Positions 25,322-34,300 of a stretch of DNA of 64,000 nucleotides are shown piece by piece. Position 1 is the first letter of the stretch. Each line of letters starts with the position of its first letter. A program made the position numbers and the translations under genes. The notes below the pieces were generated by a model. It was not told the DNA's origin, ran no database searches, and saw only the letters and a program-made list of their open reading frames with translations. The stretch is from an uncultured Erysipelotrichaceae bacterium. Lineage in GTDB: Bacteria; Bacillota_I; Bacilli_A; RF39; UBA660. The stretch lies in assembly GCA_902789425.1 (NCBI GenBank), contig CADANX010000004.1, positions 1 through 64,000 on the forward strand, written 5' to 3'.

Positions 25322-26035
25322 ATGGAAAGATTACAAAAATATATAGCTGATTCAGGTTATTGTTCAAGAAGAAAAGCTGAAGAGCTTATACAAAATGGAC
25401 AAGTAACAGTAAATGGACAAGTTGCTACAATTGGAATGAAAGTAGAAAATAATGATTCAGTTAAAATAAATGGAAAACTTATTAAAAAAGATATTAAAGA
25501 ATATTATTTATTAAATAAACCAAGAGGTGTTATTTGTTCTTCATCAGATGAAAAAGGTAGAAAAACTGTTGTTGACTTAATTAAAACAAATAAAAGAATT
25601 TATCCTATAGGAAGACTTGATTACGATACTACTGGATTAATATTATTAACAAACGATGGTGATTTTGCTAATTTAATGATGAGTCCTAAAAATAATATTA
25701 AGAAAACTTATATTGCTAAACTAGAAGGAATAATTACAGGTGAAATAATTAAAAAAATAAAAAATGGTGTAGTACTAGATAACCATAAATGTGTTCCTGA
25801 TAGAGTAAAATTAAAAAGATATGATGTTAAAACAAATACTTCTCTTGTAGAAATAACTATTCATGAAGGAAGAAATCATGAAGTAAAAAGAATATTTGAA
25901 GCTTTTAATTTTAATGTTCTTAAATTAAAAAGAGAAAGATATGAATTCTTAACTCTTGGAAAATTAAAATCAGGAGAATATAGATTCTTATCTTTAGAAG
26001 AAGTAAATGAATTAAAAAAACTAACTAAAAAATAG
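25322..26035 (+). CDS. rluB: Pseudouridine synthase, RluB/RsuA family
   Basis: Modifies 23S rRNA uridine to pseudouridine. The S4 RNA-binding domain (about 1-60: MERLQKYIADSGYCSRRKAEELI..., split here) is followed by the catalytic motif GRLDYDTTGLILLTNDGD with the catalytic Asp near 100, and HEGRNHEVKRIFE near the end. 237 residues, typical of RluB of Firmicutes. Ribosome site TTGGAGG. Its neighbours usually include scpB in Firmicutes; that is not so here. A bidirectional terminator follows. Confidence 0.92.
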   Translation: MERLQKYIADSGYCSRRKAEELIQNGQVTVNGQVATIGMKVENNDSVKINGKLIKKDIKEYYLLNKPRGVICSSSDEKGRKTVVDLIKTNKRIYPIGRLDYDTTGLILLTNDGDFANLMMSPKNNIKKTYIAKLEGIITGEIIKKIKNGVVLDNHKCVPDRVKLKRYDVKTNTSLVEITIHEGRNHEVKRIFEAFNFNVLKLKRERYEFLTLGKLKSGEYRFLSLEEVNELKKLTKK

Positions 26036-26046
26036 TTAGTTTTTAT
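26016..26046. terminator. Bidirectional terminator
   Basis: AAAAACTAACT (26016-26026) and AGTTAGTTTTT (26034-26044) between the convergent pseudouridine synthase and J-domain genes; it covers both stop codons. Confidence 0.8.
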
Positions 26047-26758
26047 TATACCCAACACATATTTTAAATAATGATATATCTATTTTATTATATAAAAAGT
26101 TAAATATTTTTTCAGACAATAATTTAGTCCCTATTATTGGAAAAATATAACTAAGTAAAAATACTAAAATAGTGCCAATAAAAGTTTTATATAAAAGTAT
26201 ATCATTTTGATTATATCCTTTAATAACATAATTACCTATAGTGATAAATCCAAATGCAAATATTATTACAGCTAGGTATGAATAAAGTGAAATAATAAGT
26301 TCACTTAAAAAGAATAATATAAAAGATATAAGTATTAATAAATATTTAATAACTAAACAAAGTAAGCTTTCTAATAATACACCAACTAAACCAATCATTT
26401 TTCTTGTAAACGATAAATTAGCATAATTAAGCCAATCATTTAAATATTGCCATTTAGTTACTTTTGATTCTTTATATTCATTATTAGTACTTTCTGCATT
26501 TTTTTTATTTTGAGTATATCTATTATAATTTTCTTTAACCTTTTTATCTAAGTATTCATCATACTCTTTTCTTTTATTTTCATCTAGTAAAATTTCTTTT
26601 GCTTCATTTATTTTAGATGACATACTAACTGCATCTTCAGATTTATTTCTATCCGGATGCCATATTTTCATTTGTTTCTTGTATGCGTTTTTTATTTCTT
26701 CAGCTGTTGAAGTTCTTTCTACACCAAGAAGTTCATAATAATTCATTGAGTTATTCAT
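26036..26758 (-). CDS. Membrane J-domain protein (DnaJ-like co-chaperone)
   Basis: A J-domain occupies about residues 5-70, with the HPD tripeptide in KIWHPDRN and the end LLDENKRKEYDEYL, so it should stimulate an Hsp70. It lacks the Gly/Phe and zinc-finger regions of DnaJ. After a polar linker rich in Asn/Lys come about four hydrophobic helices (about 120-230), so this is a type III, membrane-embedded J protein. The start is either the first ATG or one four codons later; neither has a clear ribosome site. It lies 25 bases after the ferredoxin gene but across a terminator hairpin. Client unknown. Confidence 0.8.
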   Translation of the reverse strand: MNNSMNYYELLGVERTSTAEEIKNAYKKQMKIWHPDRNKSEDAVSMSSKINEAKEILLDENKRKEYDEYLDKKVKENYNRYTQNKKNAESTNNEYKESKVTKWQYLNDWLNYANLSFTRKMIGLVGVLLESLLCLVIKYLLILISFILFFLSELIISLYSYLAVIIFAFGFITIGNYVIKGYNQNDILLYKTFIGTILVFLLSYIFPIIGTKLLSEKIFNFLYNKIDISLFKICVGYNKN

Positions 26759-26772
26759 AATTTTTACAAATC

Positions 26773-26794
26773 AAAAAAGAAGATTATTCTTCTT
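26773..26794 (-). terminator. Terminator after the ferredoxin gene
   Basis: On the minus strand AAGAAGA-TAAT-TCTTCTT followed by a T run (plus-strand A run 26773-26778); partly inside the ferredoxin gene. Confidence 0.65.
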
Positions 26795-26984
26795 CATGTA
26801 TTTCTTCAATTGCACCAACTGGGCAATTATTCATAACTTCTTTTACTTCTTGTGTGTTATCTTCAGTTATATTTTCATTATTTGCTTCAGGTAACCCTTC
26901 ATCATTAAAATCAAAAACTTCATTCATCATACTTGCACACATACCACATATTAGGCATTTTTCATTATTTATTTTTACTTTCAT
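26784..26984 (-). CDS. [4Fe-4S] ferredoxin
   Basis: 66-residue single-cluster ferredoxin, an electron carrier. Ligands are C-x2-C-x2-C in CLICGMC and the distant Cys in NNCPVGAIEE, as in the Bacillus Fer type. The start at 26984 (MKVKINNEKC) has AAGGAGAA before it; an upstream ATG would add 13 residues that include the promoter -10. No partner oxidoreductase is adjacent. Confidence 0.9.
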   Translation of the reverse strand: MKVKINNEKCLICGMCASMMNEVFDFNDEGLPEANNENITEDNTQEVKEVMNNCPVGAIEEIHEEE

Positions 26985-27003
26985 ACTTTTCTCCTTGACT
27001 CTT

Positions 27004-27009
27004 ATTATA
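27004..27009 (-). promoter_or_regulatory. -10 box of the ferredoxin promoter
   Basis: TATAAT on the minus strand, about 20 bases before the ferredoxin ATG. It shares a ~95-base divergent intergenic region with the TATAAT of the 27081 gene. Confidence 0.6.
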
Positions 27010-27058
27010 CTATAAATAATCATTTTTTGTTTAAAAAAAATAAAAATTGTGTTATATT

Positions 27059-27064
27059 TATAAT
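27059..27064 (+). promoter_or_regulatory. -10 box for the 27081 gene
   Basis: TATAAT in TTTATAATAG, 16 bases before the ATG. A TTGTGT lies at 27047-27052, too close for a standard spacer, so the -35 is unclear. Confidence 0.55.
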
Positions 27065-27080
27065 AGGTAGGTGAATTTTT

Positions 27081-27878
27081 ATGGAGTCAAGAACAGAAAA
27101 ATATAGTACTAGATCATCTAAAAATAAAGATTTATATAATGACTTATATAAAGACACTAATTACACTAATACTGTAGTTATTGATGATTCTAATGAAATA
27201 GATATTAATAAGATTAAACAAATACTAGATAATGAAAAAAGACCTACTAGAGTAAATAATTTAGACTCATTTGATTCACTTAAAGCATATTATGGTATAA
27301 AAGATGAACCTGAAGAAGAACCTGTTAAAAATTATGACATTAATGAAGTGTTAAAAGAAGCAAAAAATAAAAGAAATATTATAGAAGAAGCTAATGAAAA
27401 AAGAAAAATAGAAAACTTTAAATTTAAGAATAATTTAGATTTACAAGAAGAATTATCTAAGACTAGAAAAATGTATAATGATTTAGTTAAAGAAGAATCC
27501 GAATTACTTAATATAATGAATACTTTAACTAATGTAGATATTAGTGCAAAAGAAGGTACAAAAGCTAATTTAAACAATACAGCAAGTATGGCACTTGATT
27601 TACTTAATACAATATCTGATGAAACAAAAACTAAAATGGAAGAAGCTATGCCAGAAAAAATAGTAGCAACACCTAAGGTTACTAAAGTAGAGGCTGATGA
27701 TGATTCAAAAGAATATAGTACAGATACATTTATGTTTGAAACAAAAGATTTTGAAGGTCTTAAAACTGTAAAAGATGGTATTAAAAGAAATAGTACTATT
27801 ATACGTGTACTTATATTTATTTTTACTATCATACTTTTAGTTGGATGTTATTATATAATAATTAAACATATACTTTAA
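27081..27878 (+). CDS. Tail-anchored coiled-coil protein (unknown)
   Basis: 265 residues. There is no N-terminal signal; the first 80 residues are polar and Asn/Asp/Lys-rich, then a predicted coiled coil spans about 90-150, followed by an acidic linker and one C-terminal helix (VLIFIFTIILLVGCYYIIII-like, residues ~240-260). The protein should face the cytoplasm. Asp/Asn-rich start and coiled coil recall divisome or cytoskeletal accessory proteins, but no family is recognised. Ribosome site GGTAGGTGA. Confidence 0.65.
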   Translation: MESRTEKYSTRSSKNKDLYNDLYKDTNYTNTVVIDDSNEIDINKIKQILDNEKRPTRVNNLDSFDSLKAYYGIKDEPEEEPVKNYDINEVLKEAKNKRNIIEEANEKRKIENFKFKNNLDLQEELSKTRKMYNDLVKEESELLNIMNTLTNVDISAKEGTKANLNNTASMALDLLNTISDETKTKMEEAMPEKIVATPKVTKVEADDDSKEYSTDTFMFETKDFEGLKTVKDGIKRNSTIIRVLIFIFTIILLVGCYYIIIKHIL

Positions 27879-27906
27879 ACTGATTTATTATAAATCAGTT
27901 TTTTTA
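27877..27906 (+). terminator. Terminator
   Basis: AAACTGATTTA (27877-27887) and TAAATCAGTTT (27891-27901), then T residues. Confidence 0.85.
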
Positions 27907-27907
27907 T

Positions 27908-27916
27908 CATAAAATA
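27908..27916 (+). promoter_or_regulatory. CATANNNTA element at yunB start
   Basis: CATAAAATA ends 4 bases before the first ATG. An ATA at 27890-27892 lies 15 bases upstream, slightly short for the sigma-E spacing. If this is a -10 box, the transcript starts at or beside the start codon and would be leaderless. Confidence 0.4.
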
Positions 27917-27920
27917 TAAT

Positions 27921-28667
27921 ATGAAAATGAAATTAAAAAAAGAAAAGAAACATAATATTTTTAATGTAATTACTATTCTTTTAGTTTTAATAATTATTTG
28001 CATATATTTACTTATTAATTATATTAATAAAAATGTCTTAAAAGTACTTATTTCCGAAGGCGAAATAGATGCAAAAAAAATGGCACTTGTTATTATGGAA
28101 AATTCAGTTAATGAAAATGTAATTAATATACTAAAAGAAGATGATATTTTTATTGTTAATAATGATAAGAATGGTGATGTATCTCATATTGATTTTAATC
28201 CTATAATTGTTAATAAAGTATTAAATGAAGTGCTTAGTATTATTAATAATAATTTAAAAAAAATAGAAAGAGGACAAATTAATGATATAAGTTTTATAAA
28301 TAAAGATGAATATAACATTAAAGAACTTAAAAATGGAGTAATTACATCTATACCTATTGGTGCTGCATCAAAAAATTCACTACTTTCAAATATTGGACCT
28401 AAAATACCTGTTAAAATAAGCATGATAGGTTCTGCTACTGGAAATATTGAAACAAAAACAAAAAGTTATGGAATTAATAGTGCTATAGTTGAAGTATTTA
28501 TTCATGTTGAAGTAACAGAAAAAGTAATAATTCCATTTAGATCAAAAGAAATAAAAATACATAATAATGTACCTGTTGCAATAAAAATACTACAAGGTAA
28601 AGTACCAGAATATTATAATGGAAATTTAAGTGATTCATCATTAAGTATACCTATTGATAATAATTAA
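27921..28667 (+). CDS. yunB: Sporulation protein YunB homologue
   Basis: 248 residues with one N-terminal membrane helix (about 15-35). The rest fits the YunB family: DVSHIDFNPIIVNKVLNEVL, then IPIGAASKNSLLSNIGPKIP, and the end VEVTEKVIIPFRS followed by NNVPVAIKILQGKVPEYY. In Bacillus subtilis yunB is a sigma-E gene needed for normal sporulation, with an unknown molecular role. The start may also be the ATG at 27927; neither has a Shine-Dalgarno. The next gene is a YutD homologue; yunB and yutD are also near one another in Bacillus. Confidence 0.88.
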   Translation: MKMKLKKEKKHNIFNVITILLVLIIICIYLLINYINKNVLKVLISEGEIDAKKMALVIMENSVNENVINILKEDDIFIVNNDKNGDVSHIDFNPIIVNKVLNEVLSIINNNLKKIERGQINDISFINKDEYNIKELKNGVITSIPIGAASKNSLLSNIGPKIPVKISMIGSATGNIETKTKSYGINSAIVEVFIHVEVTEKVIIPFRSKEIKIHNNVPVAIKILQGKVPEYYNGNLSDSSLSIPIDNN

Positions 28668-28699
28668 CAATTTATATATAATAAAAATGGGTGAAGAAA

Positions 28700-28984
28700 A
28701 TGAATAAAAGAGTTAAAGTAAATGACATAGATTATGAAATAATAAAAGATTATAAAAATGCATATGATGAAGAAATGTTTAAATTAAAATGTACAGATTA
28801 TTTTAATGAATTTGATTATGTAGTAGGTGATATTGCATATGATAAATTAAGATTAAAAGGTTTCTATGATGATAAGAATAAAAAAGCAAATATAATTAAT
28901 AAATTTAGTACACTAGAAGACTATTTAAAAAATAAATGTGCTTATGATTGCAAATATTTTATTGCTAAAAAGAACAATGTATGA
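28700..28984 (+). CDS. yutD: YutD-family protein (DUF1027)
   Basis: 94 residues matching YutD/DUF1027: an N-terminal strand and helix (DYEIIKDYKNAYDEEMFKLK), FDYVVGDIAYDKLRLKGFYD and the end STLEDYL with two Cys (KCAYDC). Function unknown. GTG at 28691 is in frame but overlaps the GGGTGAAG ribosome site; the ATG at 28700 is preferred. It stops at TGA. It follows yunB by 32 bases and may share its transcript. Confidence 0.85.
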   Translation: MNKRVKVNDIDYEIIKDYKNAYDEEMFKLKCTDYFNEFDYVVGDIAYDKLRLKGFYDDKNKKANIINKFSTLEDYLKNKCAYDCKYFIAKKNNV

Positions 28985-29023
28985 TACAATATATAGTAAT
29001 AATAGAGAAAGAGGTGTCTATTA

Positions 29024-29914
29024 ATGGATAGTACTAAATTATTTTATGTAATAAATGAAGAAGGAATTCGACAAGAAGCAAGTATTTTAGCTAAATTCAA
29101 ATTAATAAACGGTATTAATTATATTACTTATACTTATGGTGAAATTAATGAAAACGATATGATTAAAATTTATTCTACTGGAATTACTGGTGAAAAAGGA
29201 AATTATTCATATAAAGAAATAGAAACTACAACTGAATGGGATGAAATTAAAAATATATTAAAAGTTTTAGCAAAAGATGAAGATGAAAAATTAAGTGAAG
29301 AAAATGAAAGTGATTTAAATATTATAGGTGAAGAAATATCTATTAGAAAACCTAAAAAACTTTTAGTATCTAGTAAATTTGCTGATACAATTGCTAAAAA
29401 ATACAAAGAAAATGTTAAAGTAACAGTTGAAGAAAAAGAAGAAGTTAAAGAAGATACTTCATATATCCCAATTAGTGATTTAAAATTAGATGAAGAAGAA
29501 GTAAAAGTAGAAGAACCTGCTCCAATTGATATTCCTACATTTGAAGAATTACAAGCAAGAACTAAAAAAGTTGATGAAGTAATAGAAAAGGATAAAATAG
29601 AGGCTGAGGAAGAAATGAAAGTAGAAGAACCAATAAAAGTTGAGCTAAAAAAAGAAGACTATGCTGCTAAATTTAAAAGTGAAGTAGAACCAGTACTTCT
29701 TGATGTTTATTCAAAACAACAAGCTCAAATAGATGCTTTAGAAGAAGAATTATCTAAGACTAAATATGATTTATTTGAAAAACAAAAAGAAGCTTTATCT
29801 TTAAAGAAAGATAATGAAGAACTTACTAAAAAAGGAACTGAACTTGAAGAAGAATTAACTCAAGCTAAAGCTAAAGTTGATGGAATAATGGAAGTTTTAA
29901 ATGGAAATAAATAA
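29024..29914 (+). CDS. DUF1292-like N-terminal domain fused to acidic coiled coil
   Basis: 296 residues. The first ~80 (KLFYVINEEGIRQEASILAK, GINYITYTYGE, IKIYSTGI) look like the DUF1292/YrzB fold of small Firmicute proteins, though divergent. Then comes a Glu/Lys/Pro-rich linker with VEEP repeats and a C-terminal coiled coil (about 225-295, Leu at heptad positions). No membrane segment. The acidic VEEP-type linker resembles that of the 1984 protein. AGAGGTG ribosome site. Function unknown. Confidence 0.65.
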   Translation: MDSTKLFYVINEEGIRQEASILAKFKLINGINYITYTYGEINENDMIKIYSTGITGEKGNYSYKEIETTTEWDEIKNILKVLAKDEDEKLSEENESDLNIIGEEISIRKPKKLLVSSKFADTIAKKYKENVKVTVEEKEEVKEDTSYIPISDLKLDEEEVKVEEPAPIDIPTFEELQARTKKVDEVIEKDKIEAEEEMKVEEPIKVELKKEDYAAKFKSEVEPVLLDVYSKQQAQIDALEEELSKTKYDLFEKQKEALSLKKDNEELTKKGTELEEELTQAKAKVDGIMEVLNGNK

Positions 29915-29936
29915 ACGCAATAATGCGTTTTTTTCT
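29913..29936 (+). terminator. Terminator
   Basis: AAACGCA (29913-29919) and TGCGTTT (29924-29930), loop ATAA, then T residues. Confidence 0.85.
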
Positions 29937-30003
29937 TTTAGGTAATTATTCCCAGTATTAATAAGAAGTGTAAAGCCAAAATAATACTGTAGGAGGTGAA
30001 ATA

Positions 30004-30198
30004 GTGCCAAAAAAAATGAAAAACAATTGTAATAATTGTAAGAATATTCAATCTAAAAAAATGGAAATAGCAAATGAATTTGGAATAAAACAAAAGACAG
30101 ATTCATGTGAAGAAAATAACTGTAGATCACATAATGAAACTACTAAAAAAACTACTGATAATTGTAGAAAATTGGGAAATAGTAGAAATTCTAGATAA
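30004..30198 (+). CDS. Small Cys-containing protein with SASP-type protease motif
   Basis: 64 residues, basic, rich in Asn, Lys, Thr and Cys (C-x2-C in NCNNCKN, later CEENNC and NC). In the middle is K-M-E-I-A-N-E-F-G-I, matching the (T/Y)-E-(I/F)-A-(S/Q)-E-F-G-V block of small acid-soluble spore proteins, the site cut by the germination protease GPR. The rest of the alpha/beta-type SASP (Gly/Thr-rich GEITKRLV) is only vaguely recognisable, so it may be a diverged SASP or another spore protein. The GTG start is preferred because GGAGGTG lies 5 bases before it. The upstream region holds a weak sigma-G-like pair (GTATT at 29955, CAAAATA at 29977). Confidence 0.55.
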   Translation: MPKKMKNNCNNCKNIQSKKMEIANEFGIKQKTDSCEENNCRSHNETTKKTTDNCRKLGNSRNSR

Positions 30199-30218
30199 AT
30201 GCACTTTTGTGCATTTTT
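30195..30218 (+). terminator. Terminator
   Basis: AAATGCAC (30195-30202) and GTGCATTT (30207-30214), loop TTTT, then T residues. Confidence 0.85.
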
Positions 30219-30286
30219 TTGTAAAAAACTCTTTTTTTTAAATATCTTTTGTGATATACTATTTATAAGAATAGGAGACTAGTGAA

Positions 30287-31255
30287 ATGAATTTACAAGA
30301 ATTTAAAAAAAGAGCAATTGATTTTTATAAAAATAACCCTGATAAACAACAATATATAAGTGGTATTGATGAAAAAACATGTAAGGTAGCAATTAAAACT
30401 AAATTACCTAATGGACAAGATAAAATTGAAGAAGTATCAATAGAAGAACTTGAAAACGGAACTTTTGATTGGAATAAAGTAATGGCTCCAGTAGCTACAC
30501 CTGTAGTTGAAAATATTCCTACAGTTGAAGCTGTTAATCCAGAACCTGTTCAATCTGTTCCAACAGTAGAAGAAATTCCACAAGTTCAACCAGTTGCCCC
30601 AGTAGCACCTGCACCAGTAGTGGAACCTATTAATACTAACGTATCACTTAATGATGTAAAAACTTTATTTGAAACTAGCACTACAGATCTAAATAGTAAA
30701 AATACTTTAGATGCTGTAATCAAATCATTTGCTTCTACACCTGATGGTAATGTTGATATAAATAAAGCTATTTCTGTTGTTACAGAAAATAGTATGAATG
30801 CTGTAGTATTAGCAGCTAAAGAAAATAAATGTTTACCAAATGAATTATATAAATATGATAAACAAGGTATTATTATTGCTAATGATAATAATATGCCATA
30901 TACTGGTGTTAATCCTGAAATAGAAAAAGCGTTTAATAATGTACTTGTATATGCAAATGGTGCATCTTTATATGGAATTACATATACTAGTGAAGTAATT
31001 GATCAAGCAAAACAAGCTTTTATAAGTAATGTAAATGCTAAACTTGCGCAAGGTGGTGTAAGTCAAGCTCCTGAAACTCCAATTACACCTGATAATGTAG
31101 CTCCAGCAGCTCCAGTTCAAGAACAATCAAAAACTTTAAATTTAGCTCTTGAAAACAATGAAGAAAAAGCTGGATTTGCAGATATATTTATACTAGTAAT
31201 GATAGTTGCAGTTTATGCAGTAATAATTGCAAATTTAATTTTAAAAATAAAATAA
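30287..31255 (+). CDS. Tail-anchored protein with Pro/Val-rich linker (unknown)
   Basis: 322 residues without an N-terminal signal. Residues 1-65 are a small domain with KKRAIDFYKNNPDKQQYISG; then a Pro/Val/Ala-rich linker (about 67-115, repeated VE-x-(I/V)-P and PVAP), a ~130-residue helical domain, a second Pro-rich linker and one C-terminal helix (about 298-318). Orientation should be cytoplasmic with a tail anchor. It is like the 27081 and 3854 proteins in layout but not in sequence. Ends in a terminator at 31250. Family not recognised. Confidence 0.65.
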   Translation: MNLQEFKKRAIDFYKNNPDKQQYISGIDEKTCKVAIKTKLPNGQDKIEEVSIEELENGTFDWNKVMAPVATPVVENIPTVEAVNPEPVQSVPTVEEIPQVQPVAPVAPAPVVEPINTNVSLNDVKTLFETSTTDLNSKNTLDAVIKSFASTPDGNVDINKAISVVTENSMNAVVLAAKENKCLPNELYKYDKQGIIIANDNNMPYTGVNPEIEKAFNNVLVYANGASLYGITYTSEVIDQAKQAFISNVNAKLAQGGVSQAPETPITPDNVAPAAPVQEQSKTLNLALENNEEKAGFADIFILVMIVAVYAVIIANLILKIK

Positions 31256-31275
31256 CTTTTATGTTATTTTTTTTT
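31250..31275 (+). terminator. Terminator
   Basis: AAATAAC (31250-31256) and GTTATTT (31263-31269) followed by a long T run. Confidence 0.75.
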
Positions 31276-31284
31276 ATTATTTTC

Positions 31285-31313
31285 TTGAAAATAAATTCTA
31301 TAAATGATATAAT
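31285..31313 (+). promoter_or_regulatory. Strong sigma-A promoter of the large adhesin gene
   Basis: TTGAAA (31285-31290), 17-base spacer, TATAAT (31308-31313) preceded by TGA, that is, an extended -10. It lies so close to the ATG at 31319 that the start must be the later ATG at 31337. Confidence 0.85.
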
Positions 31314-31336
31314 TTAATATGAAAATAGGTGAGTGT

Positions 31337-34300
31337 ATGAAATTTAAGTTAAATATGAGTAAAAAAACTTTTTTTGGTGTTGCAGTAGCTTTAATTGCAA
31401 TACTTAGCAGTTTTACTGTTTTTTTAATTGCAAACGCTGCAAATGATGGAACAAATAAAATTAAAATTAGATATGCGTATATTACAGGCATAGACACAGG
31501 TTCAGGTGAATTTGATTCAGCTCAATCATTTGATAATGGATCAAATAATGAGAGTGATGTGCCAACAGATAGTAATTATACAGTGCCTGGAGATGATAAT
31601 AAAGCTTCTAACAGAGTAGTAAGATCTTTTGATACACTTACTTATCACTTTAGATATCAACCAATAGGAAAAAATGATGTAAGTGATATGTATGATAATA
31701 GAAAGATTAAATTTACTGTTACTTTATCTGCAGAAGAAGCTAAATATGTTTCTTTTGGAAAAAAAGAACAAGCTGGTTCTACTACACATAATTATGAATT
31801 TGAAGGTATAGATGTTGAAGATGGACTTGAATATGAATGTGCTATAACATTATATGTTCTAGGTGCACCAAATTTATCTACAATAGATCCTAAATTTGAA
31901 ATTCAAGAATCAACTAATACTGATAGTAACTATGTTGTTTCACTAGGTAACCAAAGTGGAGATATTCATAATTATGGTTATGATGGTGAAAATAATTCGT
32001 ATGATACAACACCAACTGGATTTAGTAATATGATGCCAACTTTTGTTACATCTAAAAAAGCAAACGGAGCTGTTACTTTTGATTTAAAAGCTCAACAAGC
32101 AGATGGACAAAAAATTACTTTAGATAATAAAACAGGTAGATATATAACTTATGTACTTGGATTAAAAATGGTAAATGTTGATAATAAACCAAATAAAGGC
32201 ATAAAAGGTTTAGTAATGCCAACTGGTGATATTCCAGTTACAATTAGAACAACAAGAGGAACTGTATTACCAGAAAATGTTAGATTATACTCACCAAGTG
32301 CTAACGGTAATGTTGAATCAGTAGCTCTTGCTTCACCTTATTCAGCTGATACAGAAACATCTAGAAAAACTACTTTTCCAGGAACAATTACACTAACTGG
32401 TGATAATGATGTTTATACAGGAACAATTTCAAATTATAATATAACTTATGATGAAACTAAATTAAATGCTGATAATAGTAATATTGGTAATAATGAACAT
32501 TATTTTGGAACTTATGCAATTACTATGTTCTCTGAAAGAACTACAGCTGATGGTGTTAATACTATTTATCCAACAATGTCAGTAGATAGTACTACTACAA
32601 CTGATTTAAAGAATGAACAAATAAGTGTTAATGGTGTAAGTGAAGTAACATCTAATAATGAATTTTATGCAATCACTGATTACTCATTAAAAGGTGAATT
32701 TTATGATATGAGTGATGTAAAAATATCTAGAAATCAAAATGGAGAAGAGGTAAATGGTTATTCTTCATTATCTAAAGGTACATCATTCAAATTTAAAACA
32801 ACTTTAAATTATAAGAAAACAATGTCCGATTCTGGACTTAAAGAAATAATAAAAGTCGATACAGATGCTCTTAGAGTAGTAGCAGTAGATGATGAAAGAA
32901 ATGTAAGAATTAAAATTGATGGTGATACAAGTCTTAAAGAATCTGATTTTGATGTTAAATTTGTAACAGGTTCGTTTGATAATTCAAATTACTCAGTAAA
33001 TACAAATTATGATTTTGTTAATGAAAATGAAAGAGCAAGTATATCTTGTCCAAATAATTTAAGTGCACTAAATAAAGATCAAATTCAAAACTTATATGGT
33101 GGACCATGTATTACAGCTAATGAAGGAACAGAAAATACATATGAAAGCGTTTATAAAGCTAAAATAACAAATGAAGAAACAGAAGAAGAATCTGAAGATC
33201 CAATTACAAAAGTAATAATTGAAACAAAAGATGGAGTTAAACTTCCTGATAATGTTGTTATTACAGTTGAAGTTGGATTAAGAGTTAGAAATATGAATAG
33301 TGATATTACTGAAACTCACCAAGTAACAGCAGTAGCTATGTCTAAAACAGAAGATGGAAATAATGTTAGTTATTTTGCACCAAGAATACTTTCAGGAAAT
33401 GAAAATAGTATAACTGATCCAAATAACTATAGAAAAACAACATATGCTGGTAATGATGTAACTTCAATTGATACAGATAGTCTTTGGGGAGATTCATTAA
33501 AAATAGTTAATTTCACTTCAAGAGAAGTTGTAACTGTTACTAATAAAAATACTGATGGTACAGTTAAAACAAATTATCATGTTAGTAAAAACGAAACAAT
33601 TACATATAAAGTATCAACAATAATTGAAGATTATAATGAACAAGTTGGTGCAGATGATGTTTGGTATATTGATAACTTAAAAGTAACTATTACTTTACCA
33701 GAAAGTTTAAATTATATACCAGATTCAGATCTTGGAACTCCAGAAGTTTTAAATAATGGAAAAACTTTAGTTTATACACTACCTTATACTAAACCAAATC
33801 AAAAAATAAAAGATATTTATTTTAAAACAAACTTAGATCCAAGATTAAAAGGAAGTAATAATGCACTTACTGTATATAGTTCAGTAAAAGCAGTAAATAT
33901 TAATGGTGAAGAAGATACAAGCTTTATTGGATATTTAAGTGGAAGCTTCACTATTTATGCAACTGGACTTGAAACAGTTATACCTATATTAAAAGTAGGT
34001 GACCAAGGTTCTGTAGTTGAACCTAAAAAAGAATTTAGTTATTTAATAACTGCTTATAATAATACTGGTGAAAATGATCCAGTTGAAGACTATACAATTA
34101 TGGATATTCTTCCATATAAAGGTGATAGCTTAGGTTCTAATTTTACAGGAAATTATAAAGTTAAAATAACAATGCCTGATTCACAAGGTGCAGCAGTAGT
34201 ACAATGTTCAAAACAATCACCTAAAACGCTTAAATCTGAAACTAAAAATAATACAAATACATTTGAAGATTGTAATATAACTGATGAATATGTATCAGCA

